Shown: positions 54,425-63,796 of the stretch, in pieces
How positions within the stretch are numbered: position 1 is the first letter of the stretch
Layout of the letters: every line of letters begins with the position of its first letter
From: Nonomuraea sp. NBC_00507
GTDB lineage: Bacteria; Actinomycetota; Actinomycetes; Streptosporangiales; Streptosporangiaceae
NCBI RefSeq assembly: GCF_036013525.1
Contig: NZ_CP107853.1
Location: 1,674,001-1,738,000, forward strand
Direction: 5' to 3'
DNA: 64,000 bases
Program-made: the position numbers and the translations under genes
The notes under the pieces: generated by a model
The model's database searches: none
Seen by the model: the letters and a program-made list of their open reading frames with translations, nothing else
Told to the model about the DNA's origin: nothing

Positions 54425-55504
54425 TCAGCGCTCGACCTCACCCCGGATGAACTTCTCGACGTAGTCCCGAGCCTCATCGTCGGAGAACTGCTGGGGCGGC
54501 GACTTCATGAAGTACGACGACGCCGACAGGATTGGCCCGCCGATGCCCCGGTCCAGGGCGATCTTGGCGGCCCGGACGGCGTCGATGATGATGCCGGCCG
54601 AATTGGGCGAGTCCCAAACCTCCAGCTTGTACTCGAGATTGAGCGGAGTGTCGCCGAACGACCGCCCCTCGAGCCGCACGTACGCCCACTTGCGGTCGTC
54701 CAGCCACGGCACGTGGTCCGACGGCCCGATGTGCACGTCGGCCTTGCCCATCTCGTGCGGGATCTGCGAGGTGACCGACTGCGTCTTGGAGATCTTCTTG
54801 GACTGGAGCCGCTTGCGCTCCAGCATGTTCATGAAGTCCATGTTGCCGCCGAAGTTGAGCTGGTAGGTGCGCAGCAGCTCAACGCCACGGTCCTCGAACA
54901 GCTTGGCCAGCACGCGGTGCGTGATCGTGGCGCCGACCTGCGACTTGATGTCGTCGCCGACGATCGGCACCCCGGCCTCGGTGAACTTCTCCGCCCACTC
55001 CGGGTCGGAGGCGATGAAGACCGGCAGCGCGTTCACGAACGCCACACCCGCGTCGATGGCGCACTGCGCGTAGAAACGGTCCGCCTCCTCCGAGCCCACG
55101 GGAAGGTAGGAGACCAGGACGTCGACCTGGGCCTCCCGGAGCACCTGGACCACATCGACCGGCGCCTCGTCGGACTCCTCAATGATCTCCTGGTAGAACT
55201 CACCCAGGCCGTCGAAGGTATGACCGCGCTGGACGGTCACCCCCAGCGGCGGCACATCCGTGATCTTGATCGTGTTGTTCTCGCTGGCGACGATCGCCTC
55301 GGACAGATCCCGTCCGACCTTCTTGGCGTCAACGTCGAACGCCGCGACGAACTCGACGTCGCCGACGTGGTAGTCGCCGAACTTCACGTGCATCAGGCCC
55401 GGGACCCGTACGTCCGGGTCGGCGTCCCTGTAGTAGTGAACGCCCTGGACCAGCGACGACGCGCAGTTGCCGACACCGACAATGGCCACGCGAACCGAAC
55501 CCAT
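54425..55504 (-). CDS. ino1: Inositol-3-phosphate synthase
   Basis: 359 residues from ATG 55504 (AAGGGAG eight bases upstream). NAD site [48 protein letters not shown] and [16 protein letters not shown], the actinobacterial IPS signature. It makes inositol-3-phosphate for phosphatidylinositol and mycothiol. 13 bases after padR. Confidence 0.97.
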   Translation of the reverse strand: MGSVRVAIVGVGNCASSLVQGVHYYRDADPDVRVPGLMHVKFGDYHVGDVEFVAAFDVDAKKVGRDLSEAIVASENNTIKITDVPPLGVTVQRGHTFDGLGEFYQEIIEESDEAPVDVVQVLREAQVDVLVSYLPVGSEEADRFYAQCAIDAGVAFVNALPVFIASDPEWAEKFTEAGVPIVGDDIKSQVGATITHRVLAKLFEDRGVELLRTYQLNFGGNMDFMNMLERKRLQSKKISKTQSVTSQIPHEMGKADVHIGPSDHVPWLDDRKWAYVRLEGRSFGDTPLNLEYKLEVWDSPNSAGIIIDAVRAAKIALDRGIGGPILSASSYFMKSPPQQFSDDEARDYVEKFIRGEVER

Positions 55505-55517
55505 CGCACTCGCTCCC

Positions 55518-56108
55518 TTACTCATCAGTTGACGTGGTATCTCTTTCGGGCCTCTCCTCAGAGGAGGCCCGACGCTCCGTTGCGATCAGCTCGTTCAGCC
55601 AGCGCACCTCGCGCTCGACCGACTCGAGCCCATGACGCTGCAGCTCGAGCGTGTAACTGTCGAGGCGCTCCCTGGTGCGCGCCAGCGCCGTCCGCACGGC
55701 GTCGAGCCGCTCCTCAAGCCGGCTACGGCGGCCTTCGAGTATGCGCAAACGCACCTCAGCCTCGGTGTGCCGGAAGAACGCGAAGTGCACACCGAAGCTC
55801 TCGTCCTCCCACGCGGAAGGCCCGGCCTGCGTCAGCATCTCCTGCAGCCGTTCCTTGCCCTCCGCGGTCAGCTTGTAAACGATCTTTGATCTGCCCCCGA
55901 CGATCGTGGCGGGAGCAGGTTGCTCCTCCGCGATGAGCCCCTGGGCCAGAAGCGATCGAAGACAAGGGTAGAGCGAGCCGTAGGAGAACGCGCGGAACAT
56001 CCCCAGCAGGGCGTTGAGCCGTTTGCGCAGCTCATAGCCATGGAGGGGAGTCTCGTGCAGCGACCCGAGCACGGCCAGTTCCAAGACCCTGCCCTGTCCG
56101 CCGGCCAT
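55518..56108 (-). CDS. PadR family transcriptional regulator
   Basis: 196 residues from ATG 56108 (AGGAGG ten bases upstream). Winged [31 protein letters not shown], then [16 protein letters not shown]; a long C-terminal helical dimer arm. A perfect PadR-type operator and a promoter lie just upstream. It likely represses itself and ino1 in one operon, as for Rv0047c-ino1. Confidence 0.93.
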   Translation of the reverse strand: MAGGQGRVLELAVLGSLHETPLHGYELRKRLNALLGMFRAFSYGSLYPCLRSLLAQGLIAEEQPAPATIVGGRSKIVYKLTAEGKERLQEMLTQAGPSAWEDESFGVHFAFFRHTEAEVRLRILEGRRSRLEERLDAVRTALARTRERLDSYTLELQRHGLESVEREVRWLNELIATERRASSEERPERDTTSTDE

Positions 56109-56132
56109 GGGGAACCGCCCTCCTCTCGCGTC

Positions 56133-56153
56133 GATGTATCGAGCCGATACATC
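56133..56153. promoter_or_regulatory. PadR operator
   Basis: A perfect inverted repeat with 9-base arms and a 3-base centre (gatgtatcg-agc-cgatacatc); it contains ATGT and ACAT half-sites eight or more bases apart as in known PadR boxes. It lies between the -10 and the padR start. Confidence 0.85.
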
Positions 56154-56156
56154 TCC

Positions 56157-56186
56157 AGGATACGTCTCCTCGCTATATCGCTGCAA
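56157..56186 (-). promoter_or_regulatory. Candidate padR-ino1 promoter
   Basis: TTGCAG (56186-56181) and TATCCT (56162-56157), spaced 18 bases, just upstream of the operator. Binding at the operator would cover the start of transcription. Confidence 0.6.
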
Positions 56187-56243
56187 TCTGCTGATTTGCC
56201 GAGTCGTTGGGACGATCCGCAGAAACGCCGTAGTCTGACGCTC

Positions 56244-56630
56244 ATGTGGTCACAGCGAAGGGTGGTGGATTACGGCCTCGCAAAAAGGGCGGTGGTCCGC
56301 TCCTTCCGCGCCGGGCGTACCTCGCGCGGCGACCTCTGTGACGCACAGCCCTACCTCCTTCGCGCGGCGCGCCACTTCGGCGAGCCAACCGAACGCCTCT
56401 GCCCGGTCTGCGAGAGGGAGAACGTCACCAACGTGACCTATGTCTACGGGGATGCGCTCGGGCGGCATGCCGGACAGGCAAAGGTCGCATCGGAACTCGT
56501 CGCCATGGCTCATGATTACGATGAGTTCCGGGTGTACGTCGTCGAGGTCTGCCAAGGTTGTTCCTGGAACCACCTGACGGTTTCGTACGTCCTCGGCAAC
56601 GGACCGCCTGACCTCAACGGCCAAGCGTGA
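56244..56630 (+). CDS. DUF5318 family protein
   Basis: 128 residues from ATG 56244. RSFRAGRTSRGDLCDAQPYLLRAARHFGEPTERLCPVCERENVTNVTYVYGD and VEVCQGCSWNHLTVSY give CPVC and CQGC zinc pairs. This is the Rv0049-like DUF5318 family found between ino1/padR and ponA in actinobacteria. Function unknown. Confidence 0.9.
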   Translation: MWSQRRVVDYGLAKRAVVRSFRAGRTSRGDLCDAQPYLLRAARHFGEPTERLCPVCERENVTNVTYVYGDALGRHAGQAKVASELVAMAHDYDEFRVYVVEVCQGCSWNHLTVSYVLGNGPPDLNGQA

Positions 56631-56697
56631 AGATCGAGGGCGGCGAGGAACCTCACGCCCAACCGCCGTTTTTGTTCCGACGACAGTGCGAGGACGT

Positions 56698-59337
56698 GTG
56701 AGTAACAGCATGAATGAGGGGACGGCTCGCCCAGGAAGGCGCCGTCGGTCCAGCTCATCCCGTTCTGTGCCCCAGGGTTCTCCACCGCAAACTGGCGAAT
56801 CCCCCGGGGGTCCCGGCCAGGCGCAGCGTCGTCCGGAAGCCGCCTTCGAGCAGACGGGCGCCATGGCCGCGCAGCCGTACGACGGCCCGCCGCCCCGGCG
56901 TGAGGACCCCCCGCCCCAGCGCGGTGAGCAGCCGCCGCCGCCCCGCTCGCGTTCGCGTGCCCGTCAGGACACGCACACGGTGAGTAACCAGGACACCATG
57001 GTCGCCGAGGGTCCCCGGCGCTCGCGCAGGAGAGCAGCGCAGAGCGGGCCACCGGAGCCGCCCGGCCCCCCGGGGCCGCCGAAGAAGACCCGCGGTGGCG
57101 GGGGCTGGCGCAGGTTCGTGCCCAGCTGGAAGGTCATCGTGGCCGGCGTCGTGGTGATCATGGCCGGCCTCTTCGGCATGATCATGGTGGCGTACGCCAA
57201 CACCGAGGTGCCCACCGGCACCCAGGACGCGGCGACCGCGCAGCAGAGCACGATTTATTACAGCGACGGCAAAAAAGAGATCGCCCGGCTCGGCATGAAG
57301 CGTGAGAGCGTCAAGCTCCACCAGATGTCGCAGACCGTCAGGGACGCGACGATCGCCATCGAGAACCAGACCTTCTATGAAGACTCCGGCATCTCGATCC
57401 CCGGCATGGTCCGTTCCCTGTGGATGACCGCGACCGGCCAGCAGCTCCAGGGCGCCTCGACCATCACCCAGCAGATGGCCCGCAACTACTTCGACGGCCT
57501 CAGCCAGGAAGTGTCGATCAAGCGTAAGGTCAACGAGATCTTCGTGGCCGTCAAGCTCGACGACACCATGTCGAAGGACGAGATCCTTCAGACCTATCTG
57601 AACACGGTCAACTTCGGCCGGGCCTACGGCGTCCAGGCCGCCGCGAGGGCGTACTTCGGCAAGGAAGTCACCGCCGCGAAGCTGACCCCCGAGCAGAGCG
57701 CCTACCTGGCCGCGCGTATCCAGCAGCCGAACTGGCAGGCCGACGAGCCCGCGCTCAGGGCCCGCTTCAAGAACGTCATCGACAACATGGCCGAGCTCTG
57801 GCCCGACAAGTACGGCCAGCTCAAGCAGACCGCTCAGTTCCCGAAGACGACGAAGTACAAGGACAGCAACGTGCTGGGCGGCCTCAAGGGCTACATGGTG
57901 GAGGAGGTCCTGAGGGAGCTGGAGCCCCGCGGCCTCACCTCCGACGAGATCGAGAGCGGCGGCTACAAGATCGTCACCACCTTCGACAAGGATCTCATGC
58001 TGGCGGCGAAGGAGGCCGTCACGACCACGATGCGGGGGATGAACAAGGAGTTCCACGCCGGACTGGCCGCGGTGGACCCGAGGAACGGCCGCGTAGTGGC
58101 GTTCTACGGCGGCTCCGACTACGTCACCGACCCGTGGAACGAGCCCTTCGAGTCCAAGAAGCAGGCGGCATCCGCGTTCAAGCCGTACGTGCTGGCCGCC
58201 TGGCTGCAGGCCGGCTTCTCGCTCAAGAGCTACGTTCCGGGCAGCGAGACGGTGCCGGAGAAGATCCCCGGCTTCGAGCGCGGCATCAGGAACAGCCACA
58301 ACGTGGGCCGCGCCGTCGACGTGGTCAAGGCCACCGCCGACTCGGTCAACACCGCGTTCGTCTCCATGGCCTACGCCCTGCCCAACAAGATCGACGACCT
58401 GAAGAACCTCGTCGAGGCGGCCGGGTTCAACCAGAAGGACATGGAAAAGGACATCGCGGACCACCAGTATCAGTTCGCCATCGGTAGCGCCCCGGTGACC
58501 CCGGTCGAGCAGGCCGCCGGCTACGCGATCTTCGCCAACGGCGGCAAGTACACCCGCTATCACGTAGTCAAGGAAGTCAGGGACCCCACCGGCCGGGTCG
58601 GCTGGCGCGAGCAGGCGGTCAGCAAGCGGGTCATCGACCCCGGCGTCGCGGCCGACGCCACGGTGGCCATGCAGGCGGTCCTCCAGAGAGGCACCGCGAG
58701 GGGTCAGGGCCTGGGCAGCCGCCCGGCGGCCGGCAAGACCGGGACGAACAACGACGAGAACGGCGCCTGGTTCGTCGGTTACACGCCTCAATACTCCACC
58801 GCGGTCGGCTTCTACCGCGAGGAGTGCAGGACCAAGACCGGCAAGGTGGTCGAGCCCCAGCACAACAACTGCCCGTGGTACCGGGGCAAGGATCCGGCCA
58901 AGGAGAAGAAGTACACGCCGGCCAATCCGTACACCACGCCCTACGAGGTGTCCCTGGAGTTCGAGGGCGCCGGTCCGCCCACCGCCGCGTGGCGGAAGTT
59001 CATGATGCTCGCGCACGAGGGCAAGCCGATCGAGCAGTTCCCGCAGAAGGCCGAGATCGGCACACCCGAGAACATCGTGCCGAGCCCGACGCCCACGCCG
59101 ACGCCCAGCGCCGACGACGATCCGTTCACCGATGATGACCCGTTCGCCGACGACCCGGGCAACAGCGACAACGGTTGCCTCTTCCCTCCGTGCGGCAACA
59201 CCGACAACGGAGACGGGCCCCCTGTCGACGACGGCACCACTGACGACGGGTTCCCGCAGGGCGGCGAGGACGGAGGCGGATTGGGCGGCGGCATGGCGCC
59301 GGCCCCGCGGCCCTCTGGCCGGATAGAGGGTCAGTGA
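56698..59337 (+). CDS. ponA: Bifunctional penicillin-binding protein 1A
   Basis: 879 residues from GTG 56698 (GAGG four bases upstream; ATG 56710 alternative). A disordered Pro/Arg-rich cytoplasmic tail (1-140), transmembrane helix about 145-167, glycosyltransferase with Glu222 (ENQTFYEDSG) and GASTITQQMARN, transpeptidase with Ser492-x-x-Lys495 (SAFK), S549-V-N551 and K680-T-G682, then an acidic Pro/Asp/Gly-rich tail. It polymerises and crosslinks peptidoglycan. Confidence 0.97.
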   Translation: MSNSMNEGTARPGRRRRSSSSRSVPQGSPPQTGESPGGPGQAQRRPEAAFEQTGAMAAQPYDGPPPRREDPPPQRGEQPPPPRSRSRARQDTHTVSNQDTMVAEGPRRSRRRAAQSGPPEPPGPPGPPKKTRGGGGWRRFVPSWKVIVAGVVVIMAGLFGMIMVAYANTEVPTGTQDAATAQQSTIYYSDGKKEIARLGMKRESVKLHQMSQTVRDATIAIENQTFYEDSGISIPGMVRSLWMTATGQQLQGASTITQQMARNYFDGLSQEVSIKRKVNEIFVAVKLDDTMSKDEILQTYLNTVNFGRAYGVQAAARAYFGKEVTAAKLTPEQSAYLAARIQQPNWQADEPALRARFKNVIDNMAELWPDKYGQLKQTAQFPKTTKYKDSNVLGGLKGYMVEEVLRELEPRGLTSDEIESGGYKIVTTFDKDLMLAAKEAVTTTMRGMNKEFHAGLAAVDPRNGRVVAFYGGSDYVTDPWNEPFESKKQAASAFKPYVLAAWLQAGFSLKSYVPGSETVPEKIPGFERGIRNSHNVGRAVDVVKATADSVNTAFVSMAYALPNKIDDLKNLVEAAGFNQKDMEKDIADHQYQFAIGSAPVTPVEQAAGYAIFANGGKYTRYHVVKEVRDPTGRVGWREQAVSKRVIDPGVAADATVAMQAVLQRGTARGQGLGSRPAAGKTGTNNDENGAWFVGYTPQYSTAVGFYREECRTKTGKVVEPQHNNCPWYRGKDPAKEKKYTPANPYTTPYEVSLEFEGAGPPTAAWRKFMMLAHEGKPIEQFPQKAEIGTPENIVPSPTPTPTPSADDDPFTDDDPFADDPGNSDNGCLFPPCGNTDNGDGPPVDDGTTDDGFPQGGEDGGGLGGGMAPAPRPSGRIEGQ

Positions 59338-60656
59338 CGAGCACTGAGGCACGCGTCCCGCTGCTGGCGCGTGCCGTGCCGTACCTTCCCCTGGGCGTGA
59401 TCGCGGCCCTGGGGGCGACGCTCGCGTATGTGGTGCGGCTGCCGTGCCGCACCGGGGGCTGGAACGACCAGGTCACGACATACACGAACTTCTGCTACAC
59501 CGACATCTACCCTCTCTACTTCGACCGGCAACTGGCCACCGAGAACCCGTATTTCGCCCATGTCGCCTTCGACAAGCAGGTCGAGTACCCGGTGGTGCTG
59601 GGCGAGGTCATGCAGGTGATCAGCTGGATCGCCCGGGCTCTGGAGGTCGACAGGGTCGCGCAGGCGGTCAGGTTCTACGACCTGACGGTGATCCTGCTCG
59701 GCATGTGCCTCGTGGCGGGCGTGCTGCTGATGGCGGCGGTGGCCGGGCCGACACGACGGTGGGACGCGCTCTGGTACGCGATCTCGCCGGCCGTGGTCCT
59801 GGCCGCGTACATCAACTGGGACCTCGTCGCGGGCGCACTGTCGATGGGCATGCTGCTGGCCTGGGCGCGGCGCCGGCAGGTGCTGGCCGGAGTGCTGCTG
59901 GGGCTGGCGATCGCGACGAAGTTCTACCCGCTCATGTTCGTGGGCGCGTTGTTCCTGCTCACGTGGCGTACCGGGCGATGGCGGCCGTTCCTTGTCACGA
60001 TGGCCTCGGCGGTGGGCGCGTGGATCGTGGTCAACGCGCCGTTCATGATCTTCGCTTGGGAGGGGTGGCGTCGGTTCTACGTCTTCTCCCAGGAGCGCGG
60101 GATCGACTGGGGCTCGCCGTGGTTGTTCTTCCAGAACAAGGGCTGGCCCATCCTCGGTGAGTGGGACGTCAGCACGCTCGGCATGTTGTCGCTGGCCCTC
60201 CTGTGCCTGGGCATCGCCGTGCTGACGCTGGCCGCGCCGCGCCGGCCGCGGCTGGCGCAGATCTGCTTCCTGGCGCTGGCCGCCTTCATGATGACGAACA
60301 AGGTGTGGTCGCCGCAGTTCGTGCTCTGGCTGGTGCCGTTCGCCGTGCTGGCCAGGCCCAACTGGAAGCCGCTCGCGCTCTGGCAGCTGGCCGAGGTCTG
60401 GTACTTCGCCGCCATCTGGCTCTACCTGCTGTCCCAGCCGCCGCTGGACCGGGACGACCTGGGCATCGGTGACGACACGTACTTCACGGCCGTCTGGGGT
60501 CGCATCATCACCATCGGGATCATGATGGCGTTCGTGGTGCGGGACATCCTGCGGCCGGACAAGGACGTGGTGAGGCAGGCCGACATCGACGACCAAGGGG
60601 GCGGTGTCTTCGACGACGCGCCTGATCGGTTCACGCTGGCGTCCGCCGTACGATGA
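59334..60656 (+). CDS. Glycosyltransferase family 87 (DUF2029) membrane protein
   Basis: 440 residues, about 11 membrane helices. Early catalytic-region YTDIYPLYFDRQLA...YPVVLGEVMQ (Asp in the first loop), then IATKFYPLMFVGALFLL and SPQFVLWLVPF, as in polyprenol-dependent mannosyl/arabinosyl transferases (GT-C). It overlaps ponA by 4 bases. Rv0051 homologue by position; donor and acceptor unknown. Confidence 0.88.
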   Translation: MTSTEARVPLLARAVPYLPLGVIAALGATLAYVVRLPCRTGGWNDQVTTYTNFCYTDIYPLYFDRQLATENPYFAHVAFDKQVEYPVVLGEVMQVISWIARALEVDRVAQAVRFYDLTVILLGMCLVAGVLLMAAVAGPTRRWDALWYAISPAVVLAAYINWDLVAGALSMGMLLAWARRRQVLAGVLLGLAIATKFYPLMFVGALFLLTWRTGRWRPFLVTMASAVGAWIVVNAPFMIFAWEGWRRFYVFSQERGIDWGSPWLFFQNKGWPILGEWDVSTLGMLSLALLCLGIAVLTLAAPRRPRLAQICFLALAAFMMTNKVWSPQFVLWLVPFAVLARPNWKPLALWQLAEVWYFAAIWLYLLSQPPLDRDDLGIGDDTYFTAVWGRIITIGIMMAFVVRDILRPDKDVVRQADIDDQGGGVFDDAPDRFTLASAVR

Positions 60657-61717
60657 TCACCCGCTCGGCCCGCCGGGACGCGTTGCTGCTCTGGTTCGGC
60701 TCGCGGGCGGGACTGCTGATCGCGACGTTGTTCGGCGTGACGCTGGGCGAATACCTGGATAAGTGGCGCAAGTGGGATGCCGGGCTGTTCATCACGATCG
60801 CCCAGTACGGCTACGACGGCGAGCCCGGCAGGCCGCCGGACGAAGGGTTGCCGGCGTTCTTCCCCGGTCTGCCCGCGGTGCTGCGGCTGGTGCACTTCGT
60901 GGTGCCGGACTGGGCGGCGGCCGGGCTGCTGGTCTCGCTGGTCGCGGGCGCGGTGGCCATGGTGGCGCTGGCCAGGCTGGCCGAGTTCGAGGGCGCGAAC
61001 GGGTGGATGGCGGTGCTGGCGCTGCTGGCCTTCCCCATGGCGGTGTTCCTGGTCGCGGGCTACAGCGAGGCGCTCTTCCTGGCCTTCGCCATTCCCGCGT
61101 GGCTGGCCGCCAGGCAGGGACACTGGGCGCAGGCCGTGCTGCTCGCGGCGGGCGCTTCGTGCGTGCGGATCACGGGATTGTTCCTGGCGCTCGCGCTCGT
61201 CGTGGAGTTCGTCGTGAGCCGTGAGTCGCCGCGGCAGGCCGGCTGGCTGGTCGTGCCGTTCCTGCCGCTGACGGCGTACTCGTATTACCACTACAGCAGG
61301 TCGGGTGACTGGCTGGCGTGGAAGCACGCGCAGGAGTCCGGCTGGGGGCGCGAGTTCGAGTGGCCGTGGGAGGCGTGGCAGACGACATGGCGTTCGGCGA
61401 TGGGGACCGACGACTTCGCGGTGGCCTTCCGTATGGAGATCGCCGGAGCCGTGGTGGCCGTGGGGGTGCTGGTGTGGCTGCTCATGCTGCGTCGGTGGAG
61501 CGAGCTGGCCTATACGGGGGCGCAGGCCGCGGCGCTGATGACCTCGGCGTACTACCTGTCGATCCCGCGTTCGCTGGTGTTGTGGTTCCCGCTGTGGGTG
61601 CTGGTCGCCAAGGTCGGGACGAGGAAGACGTGGGTGCTCGCGCTCTACGGGCTGATCTCGGGGCCGCTCATGATCGTGAACACCGCCCGGTTCCTCAGTG
61701 GGGCGTGGGCGGGCTGA
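60653..61717 (+). CDS. PIG-V-like mannosyltransferase
   Basis: 354 residues, about 9 membrane helices. WDAGLFITIAQYGYDGE and LPAFFPGLPAVLRLVHF match the GT-C loop of the GPI-mannosyltransferase II (PIG-V) family. It overlaps the GT87 gene by 4 bases, so the two are coupled. It probably mannosylates a lipid or protein on the outer membrane face; acceptor unknown. Confidence 0.85.
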   Translation: MITRSARRDALLLWFGSRAGLLIATLFGVTLGEYLDKWRKWDAGLFITIAQYGYDGEPGRPPDEGLPAFFPGLPAVLRLVHFVVPDWAAAGLLVSLVAGAVAMVALARLAEFEGANGWMAVLALLAFPMAVFLVAGYSEALFLAFAIPAWLAARQGHWAQAVLLAAGASCVRITGLFLALALVVEFVVSRESPRQAGWLVVPFLPLTAYSYYHYSRSGDWLAWKHAQESGWGREFEWPWEAWQTTWRSAMGTDDFAVAFRMEIAGAVVAVGVLVWLLMLRRWSELAYTGAQAAALMTSAYYLSIPRSLVLWFPLWVLVAKVGTRKTWVLALYGLISGPLMIVNTARFLSGAWAG

Positions 61718-61756
61718 TATGTATACCCGCTTCTTCGTCTCGGTAATCCAGGGAAG

Positions 61757-61765
61757 TTATCCACA
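61757..61765 (+). promoter_or_regulatory. Isolated DnaA box
   Basis: ttatccaca, consensus DnaA box, in the 63-base gap between the convergent mannosyltransferase and nfo genes. One box alone may be chance or a titration site. Confidence 0.35.
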
Positions 61766-61780
61766 GGCTGTGTGTATTGC

Positions 61781-62524
61781 CTAGAGGTTTTTCCTCAGGA
61801 ACGCGATGTCGTCAGCCTGGCCGACGGCGGGCGTCTCGACCACGATCGGCGCCCTGGCCGCCCGGCAGACCGCCAGGATCAGCTCGGAGTCGATCTTCCC
61901 CTGGCCCAGGTTGGCGTGGCGGTCAGCGCCTGAGTCGAAGTCGTCGCGCGAGTCGTTGCAGTGGACCAGATCGATGCGGCCGGTGATGGCCTTGACCCGG
62001 TCGACGAGGTCGATCAGCTCCTCGCCGCCCGCGTGGGCGTGGCAGGTGTCGAGGCAGAAGCCCACGTCGAAGCCGTCGAGCGCGTCCCAGAGCCGGGCGA
62101 TGCGCTCCAGCTTGCGCGCCATCGCGTTGCCGCCGCCCGCGGTGTTCTCGATCAGGACGGGGATCGGGCACTCCATGCGCTCGAACACCTTGCGCCAGTT
62201 GTCGAACCCCTTCTGCGGGTCGTCGTTCTTGTTGACGTGGCCGCCGTGCACGATCAGCGCCTTGGCGCCGAGTCCGGCAGCCGCCTGCAGGTGCTGCTCC
62301 AGCAGCTTGCGGCTGGGGATCCTGATGCGGTTGTTGGTGGTCGCCACGTTGATCAGATAAGGCGCGTGGATGTAGATGTCCACGCCCTCGACCGGCTTGG
62401 CGGGCAGCACGGGCTTGTCGTATCCCTGGGGGTCGCCGAGGAAGAACTGCACCACCTCGGCCCCGACCGCCTCGGCGTGAGCGGCGGGGTCGTCCTGATC
62501 GACATGAGCTCCGATGCGCACCAT
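61781..62524 (-). CDS. nfo: Endonuclease IV (AP endonuclease)
   Basis: 247 residues. AP-endonuclease family 2 metal sites: IVHGGHVNK, VLIENTAGGGN, GFCLDTCHAHAGG, HCNDSRDDFDSGADRH. It incises DNA 5' of abasic sites in base-excision repair. Convergent with the mannosyltransferase. Confidence 0.95.
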   Translation of the reverse strand: MVRIGAHVDQDDPAAHAEAVGAEVVQFFLGDPQGYDKPVLPAKPVEGVDIYIHAPYLINVATTNNRIRIPSRKLLEQHLQAAAGLGAKALIVHGGHVNKNDDPQKGFDNWRKVFERMECPIPVLIENTAGGGNAMARKLERIARLWDALDGFDVGFCLDTCHAHAGGEELIDLVDRVKAITGRIDLVHCNDSRDDFDSGADRHANLGQGKIDSELILAVCRAARAPIVVETPAVGQADDIAFLRKNL

Positions 62525-62693
62525 GCCCCCGAGCTTAACCGGAGCGGCGTGCCTGGGGCGGAGAGCGGTGAGCCTGGGGGGAGAGCGGCAGCTTGCGTGA
62601 CCAGCGGAGCCCCGTGCGAGCGCGACAGTGGGCGCGTTTGCTCCGACAGCGTCAGGGCAGTCGCAGAGCGCCCCCTACCCGAGGAGAAACGAT

Positions 62694-62870
62694 ATGGCAG
62701 GCTGGCGCTGGCGGGCGCTGATCTTATTCATTTACGTGGCGATCGGGATCTACGTGGCCTGGGTCTACGACTACATCACGGTCGGGCTGCTGAGGGACCT
62801 CGCGGAGGCGTTGCTCGCGGTGTTCCTCTGGTTCCTGGTCCTGCTCGGCATAGATCTGCACATCGGCTGA
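62694..62870 (+). CDS. Small membrane protein
   Basis: 58 codons from ATG 62694 (GAGGAG seven bases upstream). WRWRALILFIYVAIGIYVAW, then LLRDLAEALLAVFLWFLVLLGI: two transmembrane helices with a Trp/Arg N-terminus. Function unknown; followed by a hairpin terminator. Confidence 0.75.
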   Translation: MAGWRWRALILFIYVAIGIYVAWVYDYITVGLLRDLAEALLAVFLWFLVLLGIDLHIG

Positions 62871-62883
62871 ACGACAGAGGAGA

Positions 62884-62916
62884 ACGGCCCCGGAATTCCC
62901 AGGGAACCGGGGCCGT
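62884..62916. terminator. Terminator hairpin
   Basis: acggccccgg (62884-62893) / ccggggccgt (62907-62916), a perfect 10-base stem between the convergent small membrane protein and the gene ending at 62923. Confidence 0.75.
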
Positions 62917-62922
62917 CCCTCG

Positions 62923-63237
62923 TCAGTGGGGGAGGAATCCGCCGTGGGCGATGCCGAGCGCGGCCCCCACGAACGATCCCACGAGTCCGACGATGTTGAG
63001 CGAACGTTGCGGCGTGGTCGCGGAGAGGTATTGAGAGTAGAGACCCACGCCGAAGCCGAATGTGCCGAACCAGGCCGAGATGGCGTGCGCGGAGGTCCAG
63101 AACGTCGAGACGAACGCTACGACGCCGCACACGAATGTGACGACGGCCAGAACGTTCTCGACGGGGTGTGAACGTCCGTCCGTGTTGAGCGTGAGCCTGA
63201 ACCGCTCCCTCTCGGAGGGTTGAAGCACATGTGGCAC
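62923..63237 (-). CDS. Small polytopic membrane protein
   Basis: 104 residues from GTG 63237 (AAGGGG nine bases upstream; earlier starts open). HPVENVLAVVTFVCGVVAFVSTFW, AISAWFGTFGFGVGLYSQYL and SLNIVGLVGSFVGAALGIAH are three membrane helices. It resembles small actinobacterial proteins upstream of rpsF; function unknown. Confidence 0.75.
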   Translation of the reverse strand: MPHVLQPSERERFRLTLNTDGRSHPVENVLAVVTFVCGVVAFVSTFWTSAHAISAWFGTFGFGVGLYSQYLSATTPQRSLNIVGLVGSFVGAALGIAHGGFLPH

Positions 63238-63427
63238 AGCCACCACCCCCTTAGGTTTCCTAGAGGCCTTCCCACGTACTCGCGGCTGGTAACCTGGGCA
63301 AGCTGCGTTGTGATGGGTGACCCGTCGCCCCGAGGCACCGAAGTGGGTGCCCCGGTCCAAACGTCAGCGTCCTCCTGTCACGGCAGAGCGTCGTGACCGC
63401 AACAGTCCAGAGGAGGTTGGAGTCCGC

Positions 63428-63718
63428 ATGCGTCGTTACGAAGTAATGGTCATCCTGGACCCTTCGCTCGATGAGCGCACCGTCGCGCCGTCCCTCGACC
63501 AGTTCCTCACCGTGGTCCGCAATGACGGCGGCACCGTGGAGAAGGTTGACGTCTGGGGCCGTCGCCGGCTCGCCTACGACATCAACAAGAAGTCCGAGGG
63601 CATCTACGCCGTCATCGACCTTTCGGCGGAGCCCGCGACGGTCAAGGAGCTCGACCGCCAGATGAACCTCAACGAGGGCATCCTGCGGACCAAGGTCCTG
63701 CGTCCGGACGTGCACTAA
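63428..63718 (+). CDS. rpsF: 30S ribosomal protein S6
   Basis: 96 residues from ATG 63428 (GAGGAGG about 11 bases upstream). [54 protein letters not shown]: complete S6. First gene of the rpsF-ssb-rpsR-rplI operon. Confidence 0.97.
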   Translation: MRRYEVMVILDPSLDERTVAPSLDQFLTVVRNDGGTVEKVDVWGRRRLAYDINKKSEGIYAVIDLSAEPATVKELDRQMNLNEGILRTKVLRPDVH

Positions 63719-63796
63719 CCCCGGCTTTTTGTCGGGGAACACCCGTAGTCTGAGCCGTAACCCAAGCGAAGGCGTGCAGGAAGGCGAGCGCTAGCC

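Noticed and set aside
56755..59352. 865-codon open frame antisense to ponA
   Set aside because: The plus strand carries intact glycosyltransferase and transpeptidase motifs; the antisense product is low-complexity.
61757..61765. A second origin signal at the lone DnaA box
   Set aside because: Only one box, no cluster, between two convergent genes; more likely chance or a titration site.
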